Assembly: GCA_966250385.1 (NCBI GenBank)
Contig: CBINHC010000011.1
Span: 93,229 to 157,228 of the forward strand
Length of the DNA stretch: 64,000 nt
Source of the DNA: DASWTL01 sp966250385
Lineage (GTDB): Bacteria > Bacteroidota > Bacteroidia > Sphingobacteriales > Sphingobacteriaceae
Reading direction: 5' to 3'
Shown: in pieces, positions 42,253 through 51,400 of the stretch
Numbering within the stretch: the stretch's first letter is position 1
How the letters are laid out: each line of letters opens with the position of its first letter
Notes under the pieces: model-generated
What the model was told of the DNA's origin: nothing
The model's input: the letters and a program-made list of their open reading frames with translations, nothing else
Databases searched by the model: none
Made by a program: the position numbers and the translations under genes

Positions 42253-42640
42253 AAATCTCAGTTTTCGCAACTGCTCCTTGATGAGAGGTTGTTGATGGAA
42301 TAAGTTCAAGTCGCTTTATTATTGAAGATAATTCTCCAATCTTTGTGTTAGCATCAATGTTAAATTCTTGTACTTCTCCTGGAAAGGAAGAGTACCCACC
42401 GAAAATTATCTTGTCTGTACAGTGATCATATCGGTGTCATTCACTGTTGGAGTTGCTGAATGAGTGCATTAAAAGCTTACTGTTATAGTCATCCCAAGAA
42501 GAATATAAGTCTCGGGCTTTTTTAAGGGAAGCTTGATCTGATATAGTCATGCCCAGAAATTCTGCATCGCTGATCTGGGCTTCTAACTTTCGTTTCAGGT
42601 CATCCTTTAGCACAATTACCGATGTAACTTCACTGGCCAC
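42253..42640 (-). pseudogene. Stop-interrupted, truncated gene remnant
   Basis: On the minus strand a 67-codon frame from the GTG at 42640 (VASEVTSVIVLKDDLKRKLE) ends at TGA (42437-42439). The same frame continues open past it with KIIFGGYSSFPGEVQEFNI and GELSSIIKRLELIP, which reads as one protein split by a nonsense mutation. The coding similarity appears to end near 42290, close to the IS21 remnant. The pattern LYSSWDDYNSKLL followed by an LSSI-RLELIP helix recalls, from memory, the N-terminal linker of TIR-like (CAP12-type) nucleotide-binding proteins and other defence-associated proteins whose effector domain would follow. That link is tentative. The start is uncertain. Confidence 0.5.
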
Positions 42641-42800
42641 ATTTCCATTAATCTTCTTTTTGACATTTCCGAGGCGCTAATTTTAGAGTTATGATTCTTA
42701 TACGAAAGAAAAAAAGCGTGGTCATTTCCAGAAACTGTTCAAGAGTTGTGGAAATTATTGCTAGACTGCTTGATATTTTGAATCTTTATAAATTGGACCA

Positions 42801-42992
42801 ATGGAAAAGTTACTAAGCCTTTTCGGACAGATTATTGAAATAGTATCCAGTAGCGCCGGAGTTACCTTGCCGTACTCGTCGTCGGGTACGATTGCTGCTA
42901 AAGATCCCGGTCAGCTAGGAAGTGAGCTTAGGAAACAGCCTGGTGTGACCACCGTTCCTGGCACCCCGGTAGGTAATGGTCCATGTTATTAA
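42801..42992 (+). CDS. Small hypothetical peptide
   Basis: A 63-residue frame starting MEKLLSLFGQIIEIVSSSAG. It has a short amphipathic N-terminal helix, a Ser/Gly-rich middle and a Pro/Gly/Thr-rich C-terminus ending PGTPVGNGPCY with a single near-terminal cysteine. There is no clear signal-peptidase site. It ends 15 bases before the four-helix membrane protein gene on the same strand, so the two may form an operon. Local base composition is AT-rich compared with the core genes. It could be a precursor peptide, a small toxin or chance coding; no family is recognised. Confidence 0.4.
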   Translation: MEKLLSLFGQIIEIVSSSAGVTLPYSSSGTIAAKDPGQLGSELRKQPGVTTVPGTPVGNGPCY

Positions 42993-43007
42993 CAAACTTC
43001 AATAAGA

Positions 43008-43421
43008 ATGATGAATACAAGAAAAATTCTTCTGCTTATTAGCTATAGTTGTATCCTGGTTTACATTGGAGGGCTGGAATGGACAATGCCGAAGCTCACA
43101 CAGCCTATTTTCTACTTTTTTCTCCGGGGCTCATTTTATCACCTTGCAGGAATATTATTAATTCTGTCGTATTTATATCTTTTATTAACACCATTTATTT
43201 ACCCATATCGAAAGGACTATGTACCTGTTTTCTGTGTGATGCTATTCTATTGGCTTACGCTTGTTCCAGATCTGGTTTATCTTAATGTGGTTCCCGCTGA
43301 AAATCGGACGTATTTTCTTGTGTCAATTATCTTTTTTGTTTGCGTAAGCGCATATATAGTGTACTCGGTGATTGGAAGGTTTTTATCGAATCATAAGGAT
43401 TCTGGCAACGGATCTCAATAA
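43008..43421 (+). CDS. Hypothetical four-helix membrane protein
   Basis: A 137-residue integral membrane protein with hydrophobic segments at about residues 6-23, 43-65, 73-90 and 100-122, short loops, and a charged C-terminus. It begins MMNTRKILLLISYSCILVYI. No enzyme motif is visible. It is in an AT-rich accessory stretch directly behind the small peptide gene. Immunity, transport or a stand-alone role are all possible; none is supported by a family match. The second ATG is equally plausible as the start. Confidence 0.55.
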   Translation: MMNTRKILLLISYSCILVYIGGLEWTMPKLTQPIFYFFLRGSFYHLAGILLILSYLYLLLTPFIYPYRKDYVPVFCVMLFYWLTLVPDLVYLNVVPAENRTYFLVSIIFFVCVSAYIVYSVIGRFLSNHKDSGNGSQ

Positions 43422-43593
43422 CTTCACTGTATTTTTTTGATAGATTGTAAGGGACTCTTGTAGACTAGCCTCTTGTTCCCTTGTGTTATTTCTGTTATGA
43501 CGCGCTTTAGGGCATTTTCGAAGGTTTAAAAGTAGAGTATACCAGCCGTATCATGGCAAACGAAGATTGTCTACAGGTTCATATAAAGATTAG

Positions 43594-43817
43594 ATACTTC
43601 TTTATATTGACATCAAGGTATCTCAAGATAGGGACACATATGAGCTGACAGAAGATGAATTGAAATCTTTAATTGTCTTTCATAAACTTTCCGCCGAAGA
43701 AGTTGGAGGCTATCAGCTTATGGAGAGCTTGATGCTAAAAAGATAATAGCTGAGATTGATGAATACCCTGCGATATATCCGAGTGCACTATACAGGAGGA
43801 TCAAATGTAGTCGGTAA
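43594..43817 (+). pseudogene. Degenerate reading frame in the accessory zone
   Basis: Between 43422 and 44103 no intact gene is seen. At 43594 a frame reads VSQDRDTYELTEDELKSLIV and FHKLSAEEVGGYQLMESL, then stops. A frame shifted relative to it continues DAKKIIAEIDEYPAIYPSAL to a stop at 43815-43817. The two halves look like one acidic helical protein of at least 75 residues broken by a frameshift. No family is recognised. The rest of the gap holds nothing I can support. Confidence 0.35.
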
Positions 43818-44103
43818 TTTCTCATACCGGGATTTTTTAAATATCCTCTTGCCTGGCTTATAAGCGGGGATCTTGATTGTCTGTGATGGTAGCCCATTAC
43901 CGAAGCAAGAATACTTGCTATGTTTCCCGTCGCCCGTAGCTTTGAACATAGTGCAGTTGGGCAGTACAGGAGCAGTATAGATGCTACTAAGAGAAGTTTA
44001 TGCACGTGGATTGCATCTCGATCTGACGAACTGTCTATTGGGTATTTTGCCCTGTGGAATTCGCACACCGGATGTGACACGATAAATGTCTGCCAGAAAG
44101 AGA

Positions 44104-44445
44104 CTAGGCTGCGACCGTCACCTCTTCACATTTATATGCGCAGAAACGGCAAGCTTCAGCGCAGAGTTTGCAATGCTCATTCATCGATGCGAACCGGTCA
44201 CACTCAGCTGCACAGGCGTTACAGGTGTTCACGCAGAGCTGGCAGAATCTTTCAGCGAAGTCGCTGTTTCTGGCCATCAGTTCGGCAGCGACCGTTGCCA
44301 CATCCGCACAATCTGATGCTAACTGAATGCAGCGCCTCAATTCTTTTACATTGAACGAATTCAGGCAGGCATTGGTAGTCTGGTTACAGATAGAAGCACA
44401 TTCTAAACATACATCTATGCATTCCTGGAATTGATTGTAAATCAT
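44104..44445 (-). CDS. Four-helix-bundle copper-binding protein (Csp/DUF326)
   Basis: A 113-residue protein with 17 cysteines arranged along helices (ECIDVCLECASIC, FCQLCVNTCNACAAEC, HCKLCAEACRFCAYKC). This is the Csp copper-storage pattern, in which the Cys side chains line the core of a four-helix bundle and bind many Cu(I) ions. No signal peptide is seen, so it should be a cytosolic Csp3-like form. The ATG at 44445 (MIYNQFQECIDVC) is preferred; an in-frame ATG at 44484 would add 13 residues. A DUF3347 lipoprotein gene lies upstream on the same strand, forming a copper-related pair. Confidence 0.88.
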   Translation of the reverse strand: MIYNQFQECIDVCLECASICNQTTNACLNSFNVKELRRCIQLASDCADVATVAAELMARNSDFAERFCQLCVNTCNACAAECDRFASMNEHCKLCAEACRFCAYKCEEVTVAA

Positions 44446-44585
44446 ACGGTTTAGGTTGAACGTTAACAAATGAAGAACATCCATTCCTGATTCCAGGTTT
44501 GCTGAACCGCCGGGAAAAGTAATAAACAGATTGTGAATATCTTAGGTGGAAAACCCGGACCTTATTCGTCGGTAAATGACAGGCG

Positions 44586-45134
44586 CTACTTGATTACCTC
44601 TTTCACTTCACCACAATCCAGCATTTCATCGCCATAATAGGGGTTTCTGATCGTACGGTCGTTGGAGAACCAATACCCGCCGTTGCCTTCATTGGCCATC
44701 GGGCAATATTGTTTATAAACCTCACCGCGAGTTAAGTTCGATTTTCTGAGGACGGCCTCAATTTCACTGGTCAGTCCATCAAAGCTCGCCCGCTGGGCCG
44801 CCAGATCAGCGGTCCTGGTGATCTTCTCGGCAGCCGCTGCACCTTCAGTGCTATTGATCTGGTTCAGTGCGGTCTTCAGCGCTGCTGAGCCCAGCTGGGC
44901 TTCCTTGCTGTCCGCCTGGACAAGGGCATCCTTTACGTGCAGATAGTGGTTGTACACGGCCGATACCCTGGGATCCTGAAACTCTGCTTTTGGCGATTCA
45001 CCGGTGTTTTCAGCATGGATTGAACCATCACTGCCCGAATTGCTCTTTCCGCCGGAGTTGCAGCCTGCGACTGTAAATAACGCTGCGAATAACAGGAGCA
45101 TGGTGTTTCTTATGCTAAATTCCGGATGAAACAT
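44586..45134 (-). CDS. DUF3347 lipoprotein
   Basis: A 182-residue SPII lipoprotein from the ATG at 45134, with lipid Cys25 after LLLFAALFTVAG. After a Ser/Gly-rich linker comes the helical DUF3347 domain (YNHYLHVKDALVQADSKEAQ). It ends with the signature QYCPMANEGNGGYWFSN and IRNPYYGDEMLDCG, which contains two cysteines and a Met suited to metal binding. DUF3347 domains often accompany CusB-type copper efflux proteins. With the Csp-like gene downstream it suggests periplasmic copper handling. An in-frame start at 45176 would lengthen the signal region and is less likely. Confidence 0.85.
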   Translation of the reverse strand: MFHPEFSIRNTMLLLFAALFTVAGCNSGGKSNSGSDGSIHAENTGESPKAEFQDPRVSAVYNHYLHVKDALVQADSKEAQLGSAALKTALNQINSTEGAAAAEKITRTADLAAQRASFDGLTSEIEAVLRKSNLTRGEVYKQYCPMANEGNGGYWFSNDRTIRNPYYGDEMLDCGEVKEVIK

Positions 45135-45470
45135 GCGTTTTACTATGGGTTTAAAGGTAAGGTTTCCGGTATACATATGATATGGGTTTGTCCCTTTCGG
45201 GCCGACTTCTACTGAAACGACGGGAAGCGCTTTTCAGTATGACGTTGCTTTTCGGAAAAAGATAAAAGCTCACCGCAGTGAGCCTTTACCAGTAAAACCT
45301 AAACAACTTAAATTATTAAACTCAGCAAAACTTCCCAAAGTTCTGATTCTTAGATTAACGGAGATGTAAAAAGTTACAACGCACGCAAAAAATCTATAAC
45401 CTAAACACGAGGTTTTCGTAGAAGGGGGAGATATCAGGTCAGTGTGCTTTCACTCCTGTGATGTGTGTGA

Positions 45471-48400
45471 ATGGAAAAAAGGTTTACAAAGCTATTATTT
45501 CGGTCTTTGATCTCCGCCGGAGGAAAAAAACTTGCGCTTTTCCTGCCTATGGCCATCCTTTTTTTCTGGTGCCAGAATGTCTTCTCGCAGGTCGTCATCA
45601 AACCCTTTGAACCTCGTTATAAAACGGAGCAGCCGGGCGGTATCGTATTTGTCGCCAACAATATTCTGACCTGTGAGTCCTGCAACACAGATTTAAGCAG
45701 CTCCCAGAATGACAACAATAACAGTAAGTACATTGATGTCATCGCCGACGGCACTGTGACCTATAACTCCAGTTCCGCCGATCTGAACCTGCCGGATTGC
45801 TCCACCATCACATTCGCGGGATTATACTGGAACGGATCGGCAAGCCCCTCCAATTCGCGGTATGCTGACCGGAATAAGGTCAAGCTCAGAATGCCGGGCG
45901 GTTCCTTTATAGATCTGGAGGCGGATGTCGAATTTGGAATTTTTCAGGATCTGTACTACCAGTATTTTAAGGACGTCACCGCACTCGTGAAGGCTAACCC
46001 GGTTATTAACGGGACCTACGTGGTCGGTAATGTGGTAGCCAATTCAAAGGAGAAAACCATGGAGGCGGGGTGGACGTTGGTGATCGCCTATCGCCAGGAA
46101 CTGGAGCCGGTCCGGAACCTCACCGTGTTTGACGGGTTCGTCGGAATCCCCAAAGGCGCACCGGACCTCGAGATTCCTATATCCGGGTTTTTGACGCCTC
46201 CGACGGGACCAGTGTCCTTTGAGCTGGGTTTTGTGGCATACGAAGGGGACGCTTCCATTACCGGTGACTATCTGCAGGTGAATGGCGTAACGGTTCAGGA
46301 TGCGGTTCACCCGAGCAATAACACCTTTAACAGTTCGATCGCCAGTAAGGGCAGCATCGTAACTTCGCGAAATCCTGCGCATGTGAATACGCTGGGTTAC
46401 GATGCGAGCATCATTAAGCTGGATAACTCATCCTTTCAATTCCTCAAGAACAGCGCCACCAATGCCAGGATCAACATGGCAACCAGCGGTGACAAATATG
46501 CTGTGGGGGTCGTAACCACTGCGATAGACGTTTACAATCCTTCCTTTTTGTTCACCCATAAGTATACCAACCTGGCCGGCCCTGCGGCTGTCGCGATGGG
46601 TGATGAGGTCGAGTTCGAATATGAACTCAGCAATATCGGCATCGACAAAAGCGCCAACACGATTTTTAGTGATATCCTGCCGTCGGCGTTCCAGTTCGTT
46701 CCCGGCAGCCTGAAAGTACAGGTGAATAACGGAGCCTGGTCCGGTAAGACAGACGCCGCCAATGACGATGAATCGGAATACCTGAGTTCGGAGAACCGCG
46801 TAGTATTCCGGTTGGGGAATGGTGCCACCGGCACTAAGGGAGGATCTATTGATCCCAATACGAAGATAAAGATCCGATACCGGGCACGCCTGACCACCGA
46901 CTGCGACCTGCTGCGGTGCAGTGCGCCGAGTATTTCGAAGTTTGGTGAACTGACCTTCTCCGGAACGATCAACAAGGATAAACAATGGGCCGTTCAGTCA
47001 ACGCCGCCGATGGTCAGCGGATCCTGCCCGACCTCCGGGCCCATGGACATCGCACTGAACATTCCCCAGGAGTGCCTGGACCTGCCAGCGGACAGAAGTT
47101 ACGCCTTTGATTGCGATACGGAGGTTTCGGCGCTGGGACTCCCTTCCGGGTACCAGCTTTTTAGAGCGGATGACAACGGGTTTGCAACTCCGTTAAGCCG
47201 TGTTACGGCATCCGGAAGCTATATCGCCCGCAGGTTCCTGCAAACCGGCTGCGAATATACATTCAACGTACAGGTCACCATCAACAGGGTAAAGATCCTC
47301 AGTCAGCCGGCGTCCGTGACCAGCTGTCCCGGCGAAGAAGTTAACTTTCAGGTCACTGCCGAAGGCTCCACCGGAAACTTCTTTCAGTGGCAGAGGTATA
47401 CCGGTTCCGCCTGGGAAGATGTAACCGGGGCAACCGGCCCGACGCTTCGGGTGACCGCCACCGCTGCTGATCAGGGGGCCCGGTACCGGGTCGTTGTCAG
47501 CCGGGGGTGCGGCCCTTCGGAAACTTCCGCTGAAGCCACGATGACGGTGACTAAACCTGCCTTGATCGAAACCCAGCCCGTGTCAATGTCGGCCTGCGAG
47601 GAGGAGCACGTCACATTTTCCGTCGGGGCAACCGGCGATCTGATCAGTTATCAATGGCAGAGCAATAACGGAGGGGATACCTGGGCCGCCATCAACGGCG
47701 CAACAGGTGCCAGCGTGACGGTACCGGCGGTATTAGCAAATACGGGCTTTAAATACCGGGTAGTCATCAGCAGTGCCTGCGGGCCTGTAACCTCAGATGA
47801 GGCGACGCTCACGGTGTCAAAAAAATTAGCCGTTACAGAGCAGCCGGTGTCAACTACCGTATGTGAGGACCAGGCAGCTGCGTTCACGGTACAGGCAGCC
47901 GGGGATGGGGTAGATTATCAATGGCAGTCCAGTACGGACGGAACGTCATGGACGGATATTGCCGGCGCCGATGCGGCAGGTTTTACGCTGGCATCCGCTT
48001 CACTGGCCCTGGATGGTATGAAATATCGGGTTGTTATGGAAAATGCCTGCGGAACCCTGACATCGGCTGCAGCAGTCCTCACCGTTGTAAAAAAACTTGA
48101 AATCCAGACCCAGCCAGTATCCGTCACCGTTTGCGAGGACGAAACTGCAACCTTTACAGTAGGAGCTACCGGTTCAGACCTTACCTACCAGTGGCAGACC
48201 AATAACGGCGGGGCGACCTGGACGAATATTGCCGGCTCGACCGGAAACTCATTGACCGTCCCTGCGGCAGCGGCTCAGGACGGCGTCAAATACCGGGCGG
48301 TGATCAACAGCACCTGCGGAACGCTGAATTCTGCTGAGGCGACATTGACCGTTACTCCTAAGCTGCGCATCACCGCGCAGCCTGCAGCCATCACCGTTTG

Positions 48401-51400
48401 CGAGGACGAACCTGCAACCTTCACGGTAGGGGCTACCGGCGCGAATATCAGCTACCAGTGGCAAAGCAATAATGGCACGAGCTGGACGGATATTACCGGC
48501 TCGACCGGAACCTCATTGACCGTTACTGCGGCGGCAGCTCGAAACGGCGTTAAATACCGGGTGGTGGTCAGCAGCACCTGCGGAACGCTGAACTCTGCTG
48601 AAGCGGCATTGACGGTTACGCCCAAACTTCGGATTACTGCGCAACCTTCATCCGTAACCGTTTGTGAGGACGAAACTGCAACCTTCTCGGTAACTGCTAC
48701 CGGTGCAAATGTCACCTACCAGTGGCAAAGCAATAATGGCGGGTCAAGCTGGTTGGATATCGCCGGTTCTACAGGAACCTCCTTGACCGTTCCTGCGGCA
48801 ACGGCTCAGAACGGCTTCAAATACCGGGTGGTGATCAGCAGCACCTGCGGAACGCTGAATTCTGCTGAAGCGGCATTGACCATTACACCGAAACTGCGGA
48901 TCACCGCGCATCCGGTATCGGTAACCGTTTGCGAGGATGAAGTCACGACCTTCACGGTAGGAGCAACCGGTGCAAATGTCACCTACCAGTGGCAGAGCAA
49001 TAACGGCGGGGCGACCTGGATGAATATTGCCGGCTCGACCGGAACCTCATTGACCGTTACTGCGGCGGCAGCTCGAAACGGCGTTAAATACCGGGTGGTG
49101 GTCAGCAGCACCTGCGGAACGCTGAACTCTGCTGAAGCGGCATTGACGGTTACGCCCAAACTTCGGATTACCGCGCAGCCGTCATCCGTCACAGTTTGTG
49201 AGGACGAAGCCGCGACCTTCACGGTAGGGGCTTCCGGTGCGAATATCACTTACCAGTGGCAAAGCAATAATGGCACGAGCTGGGCGGATATGGCCGGCTC
49301 GACCGGAACCACCTTGACCGTTGCTGCGGCAGCGGCTCAGAACGGCGTCAAATACCGGGCGGTGATCAACAGCACCTGCGGAACGCTGAATTCTGCTGAG
49401 GCAACATTGACCGTTACGTCCAAGCTGCGCATCACTGCGCAGCCTGTATCGGTCACCGTTTGCGAGGATGAAGTCACGACCTTCACGGTAGGGGCTACCG
49501 GCGCGAACATCACCTATCAGTGGCAAAGCAATAACGGCGGGGCGACCTGGACGAATATTGCCGGCTCGACCGGAACCACATTGAGTATTCCCGCAGCTGC
49601 GGCACAGAACGGCTTCAAATACCGGATGGTGATCAGCAGCACCTGCGGAACGCTGAATTCTGCTGAGGCAACATTAACCGTTACTCCTAAGCTGCGCATC
49701 ACTGCGCAGCCGGTATCGGTAACCGTTTGCGAGGACGAAGTCGCGACCTTCACGGTAGGGGCTACCGGCGCGAACATCACCTACCAGTGGCAAAGCAATA
49801 ATGGCGGGGCAACCTGGACGAATATTGCCGGCTCTACAGGAACCACGCTAACCGTTCCTGCGGCAGCGGCTCAGAACGGCTTCAAATACCGGGTGGTGAT
49901 CAGCAGCACCTGCGGAACGCTGAATTCTGCTGAAGCGGCATTGACCATTACGCCGAAACTGCGGATCACCGCGCAGCCTGCAGCCATCACCGTTTGCGAG
50001 GACGAAACTGCAACCTTTACAGTAGGAGCTACCGGCGCGAACATCACCTACCAGTGGCAAAGCAATAATGGCGGGGCAACCTGGACGAATATTGCCGGCT
50101 CTACAGGAACCACGCTAACCGTTCCTGCGGAAGCGGCTCAGAACGGCGTCAAATACCGGGTGGTGATCAGCAGCACCTGCGGAACCCTGAATTCTGCTGA
50201 GGCAACATTGACCGTTACGCCTAAGCTGCGCATCACCGCGCAGCCGGTATCGGTAACAGTTTGCGAGGATGAAGTCACGACCTTCACGGTAGGAGCTACG
50301 GGCGCAAATGTCACCTACCAATGGCAAAGCAATAATGGCACGAGCTGGAAAGATATTGCCGGCTCGACCGGAACCTCATTGACCGTCCCTGCCGCGGCGG
50401 CTCAGAACGGCGTTAAATACCGGGTGGTGATCAGCAGCACCTGCGGAACGCTGAATTCTGCTGAGGCAACATTGACCGTTACTCCTAAGCTGCGCATCAC
50501 TGCGCAGCCTGTATCGGTCACCGTTTGCGAGGATGAAGTCACGACCTTCACGGTAGGGGCTACCGGCGCGAACATCACCTATCAGTGGCAAAGCAATAAC
50601 GGCGGGGCGACCTGGACGAATATTGCCGGCTCGACCGGAACCACATTGAGTATTCCCGCAGCTGCGGCACAGAACGGCTTCAAATACCGGATGGTGATCA
50701 GTAGCACCTGCGGAACCCTGAATTCTGCTGAGGCGGTATTGACCGTTACTCCTAGGCTGCGCATCACCGGGCAGCCGGTATCGGTAACAGTTTGCGAGGA
50801 TGAAACTGCAACCTTCACGGTAGGAGCTACGGGCGCAAATGTCACCTACCAATGGCAAAGCAATAATGGCACGAGCTGGAAAGATATTGCCGGCTCGACA
50901 GGAACCACCTTGGCCGTTTCTGCAGCTGCGGCACAGAACGGATTCAAATACCGGGTAGTAATCGCCAGCACCTGCGGAACACTGAACTCTGCTGAAGCAT
51001 CGCTCATTGTGCATAAACAGACAGTCATCACTGGACAGCCTGTGCCGGTTACGCGCTGTGAGGGCGCGGATGCGACCTTCCATATACAAGCTGACGGAGC
51101 GAACCTGGTCTACCAATGGCAATCCAGCAATGGCGGAAATACCTGGACTCCGTTGCCAGGTGCAACCGGGGCCAGACTCGATCTCACCAACATCAAGCCG
51201 GATCAGCATGGTAATCTGTACAGAGTATTGGTCGAAGGAGCATGCGGATCTGTTACTTCTGAAGCAGCGATGCTGTCGGTCGCCAGAAAACCCGTCATCG
51301 TAAAGCAACCGGTATCGCTTACCGTCTGTGATGGGGCGGAGGCAACGTTCGAAGCCGGTGCGACCGGTGAATCGCTGACTTATCAGTGGCAGATTAACGA

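Noticed and set aside
43718..44354. Frames on both strands overlapping the degenerate zone and the copper-protein gene
   Set aside because: They are antisense to the Cys-rich gene or lie over frameshifted sequence and show no protein-like features.
41051..45470. Genomic island bounded by a tRNA attachment-site duplication
   Set aside because: The zone behind tRNA-Arg is accessory in content, but no second copy of the tRNA 3' end and no integrase gene were seen, so an integrated island cannot be supported.
42240..45470. Missing intron domain V/VI or second intron half
   Set aside because: No sequence like the conserved domain V stem-loop was found; the intron is treated as truncated.
48091..51012. 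Regular repeats that might suggest a CRISPR array or satellite DNA
   Set aside because: The period is 264/267 bases, in frame, and each unit encodes an Ig-like domain; there are no short repeats with unique spacers.
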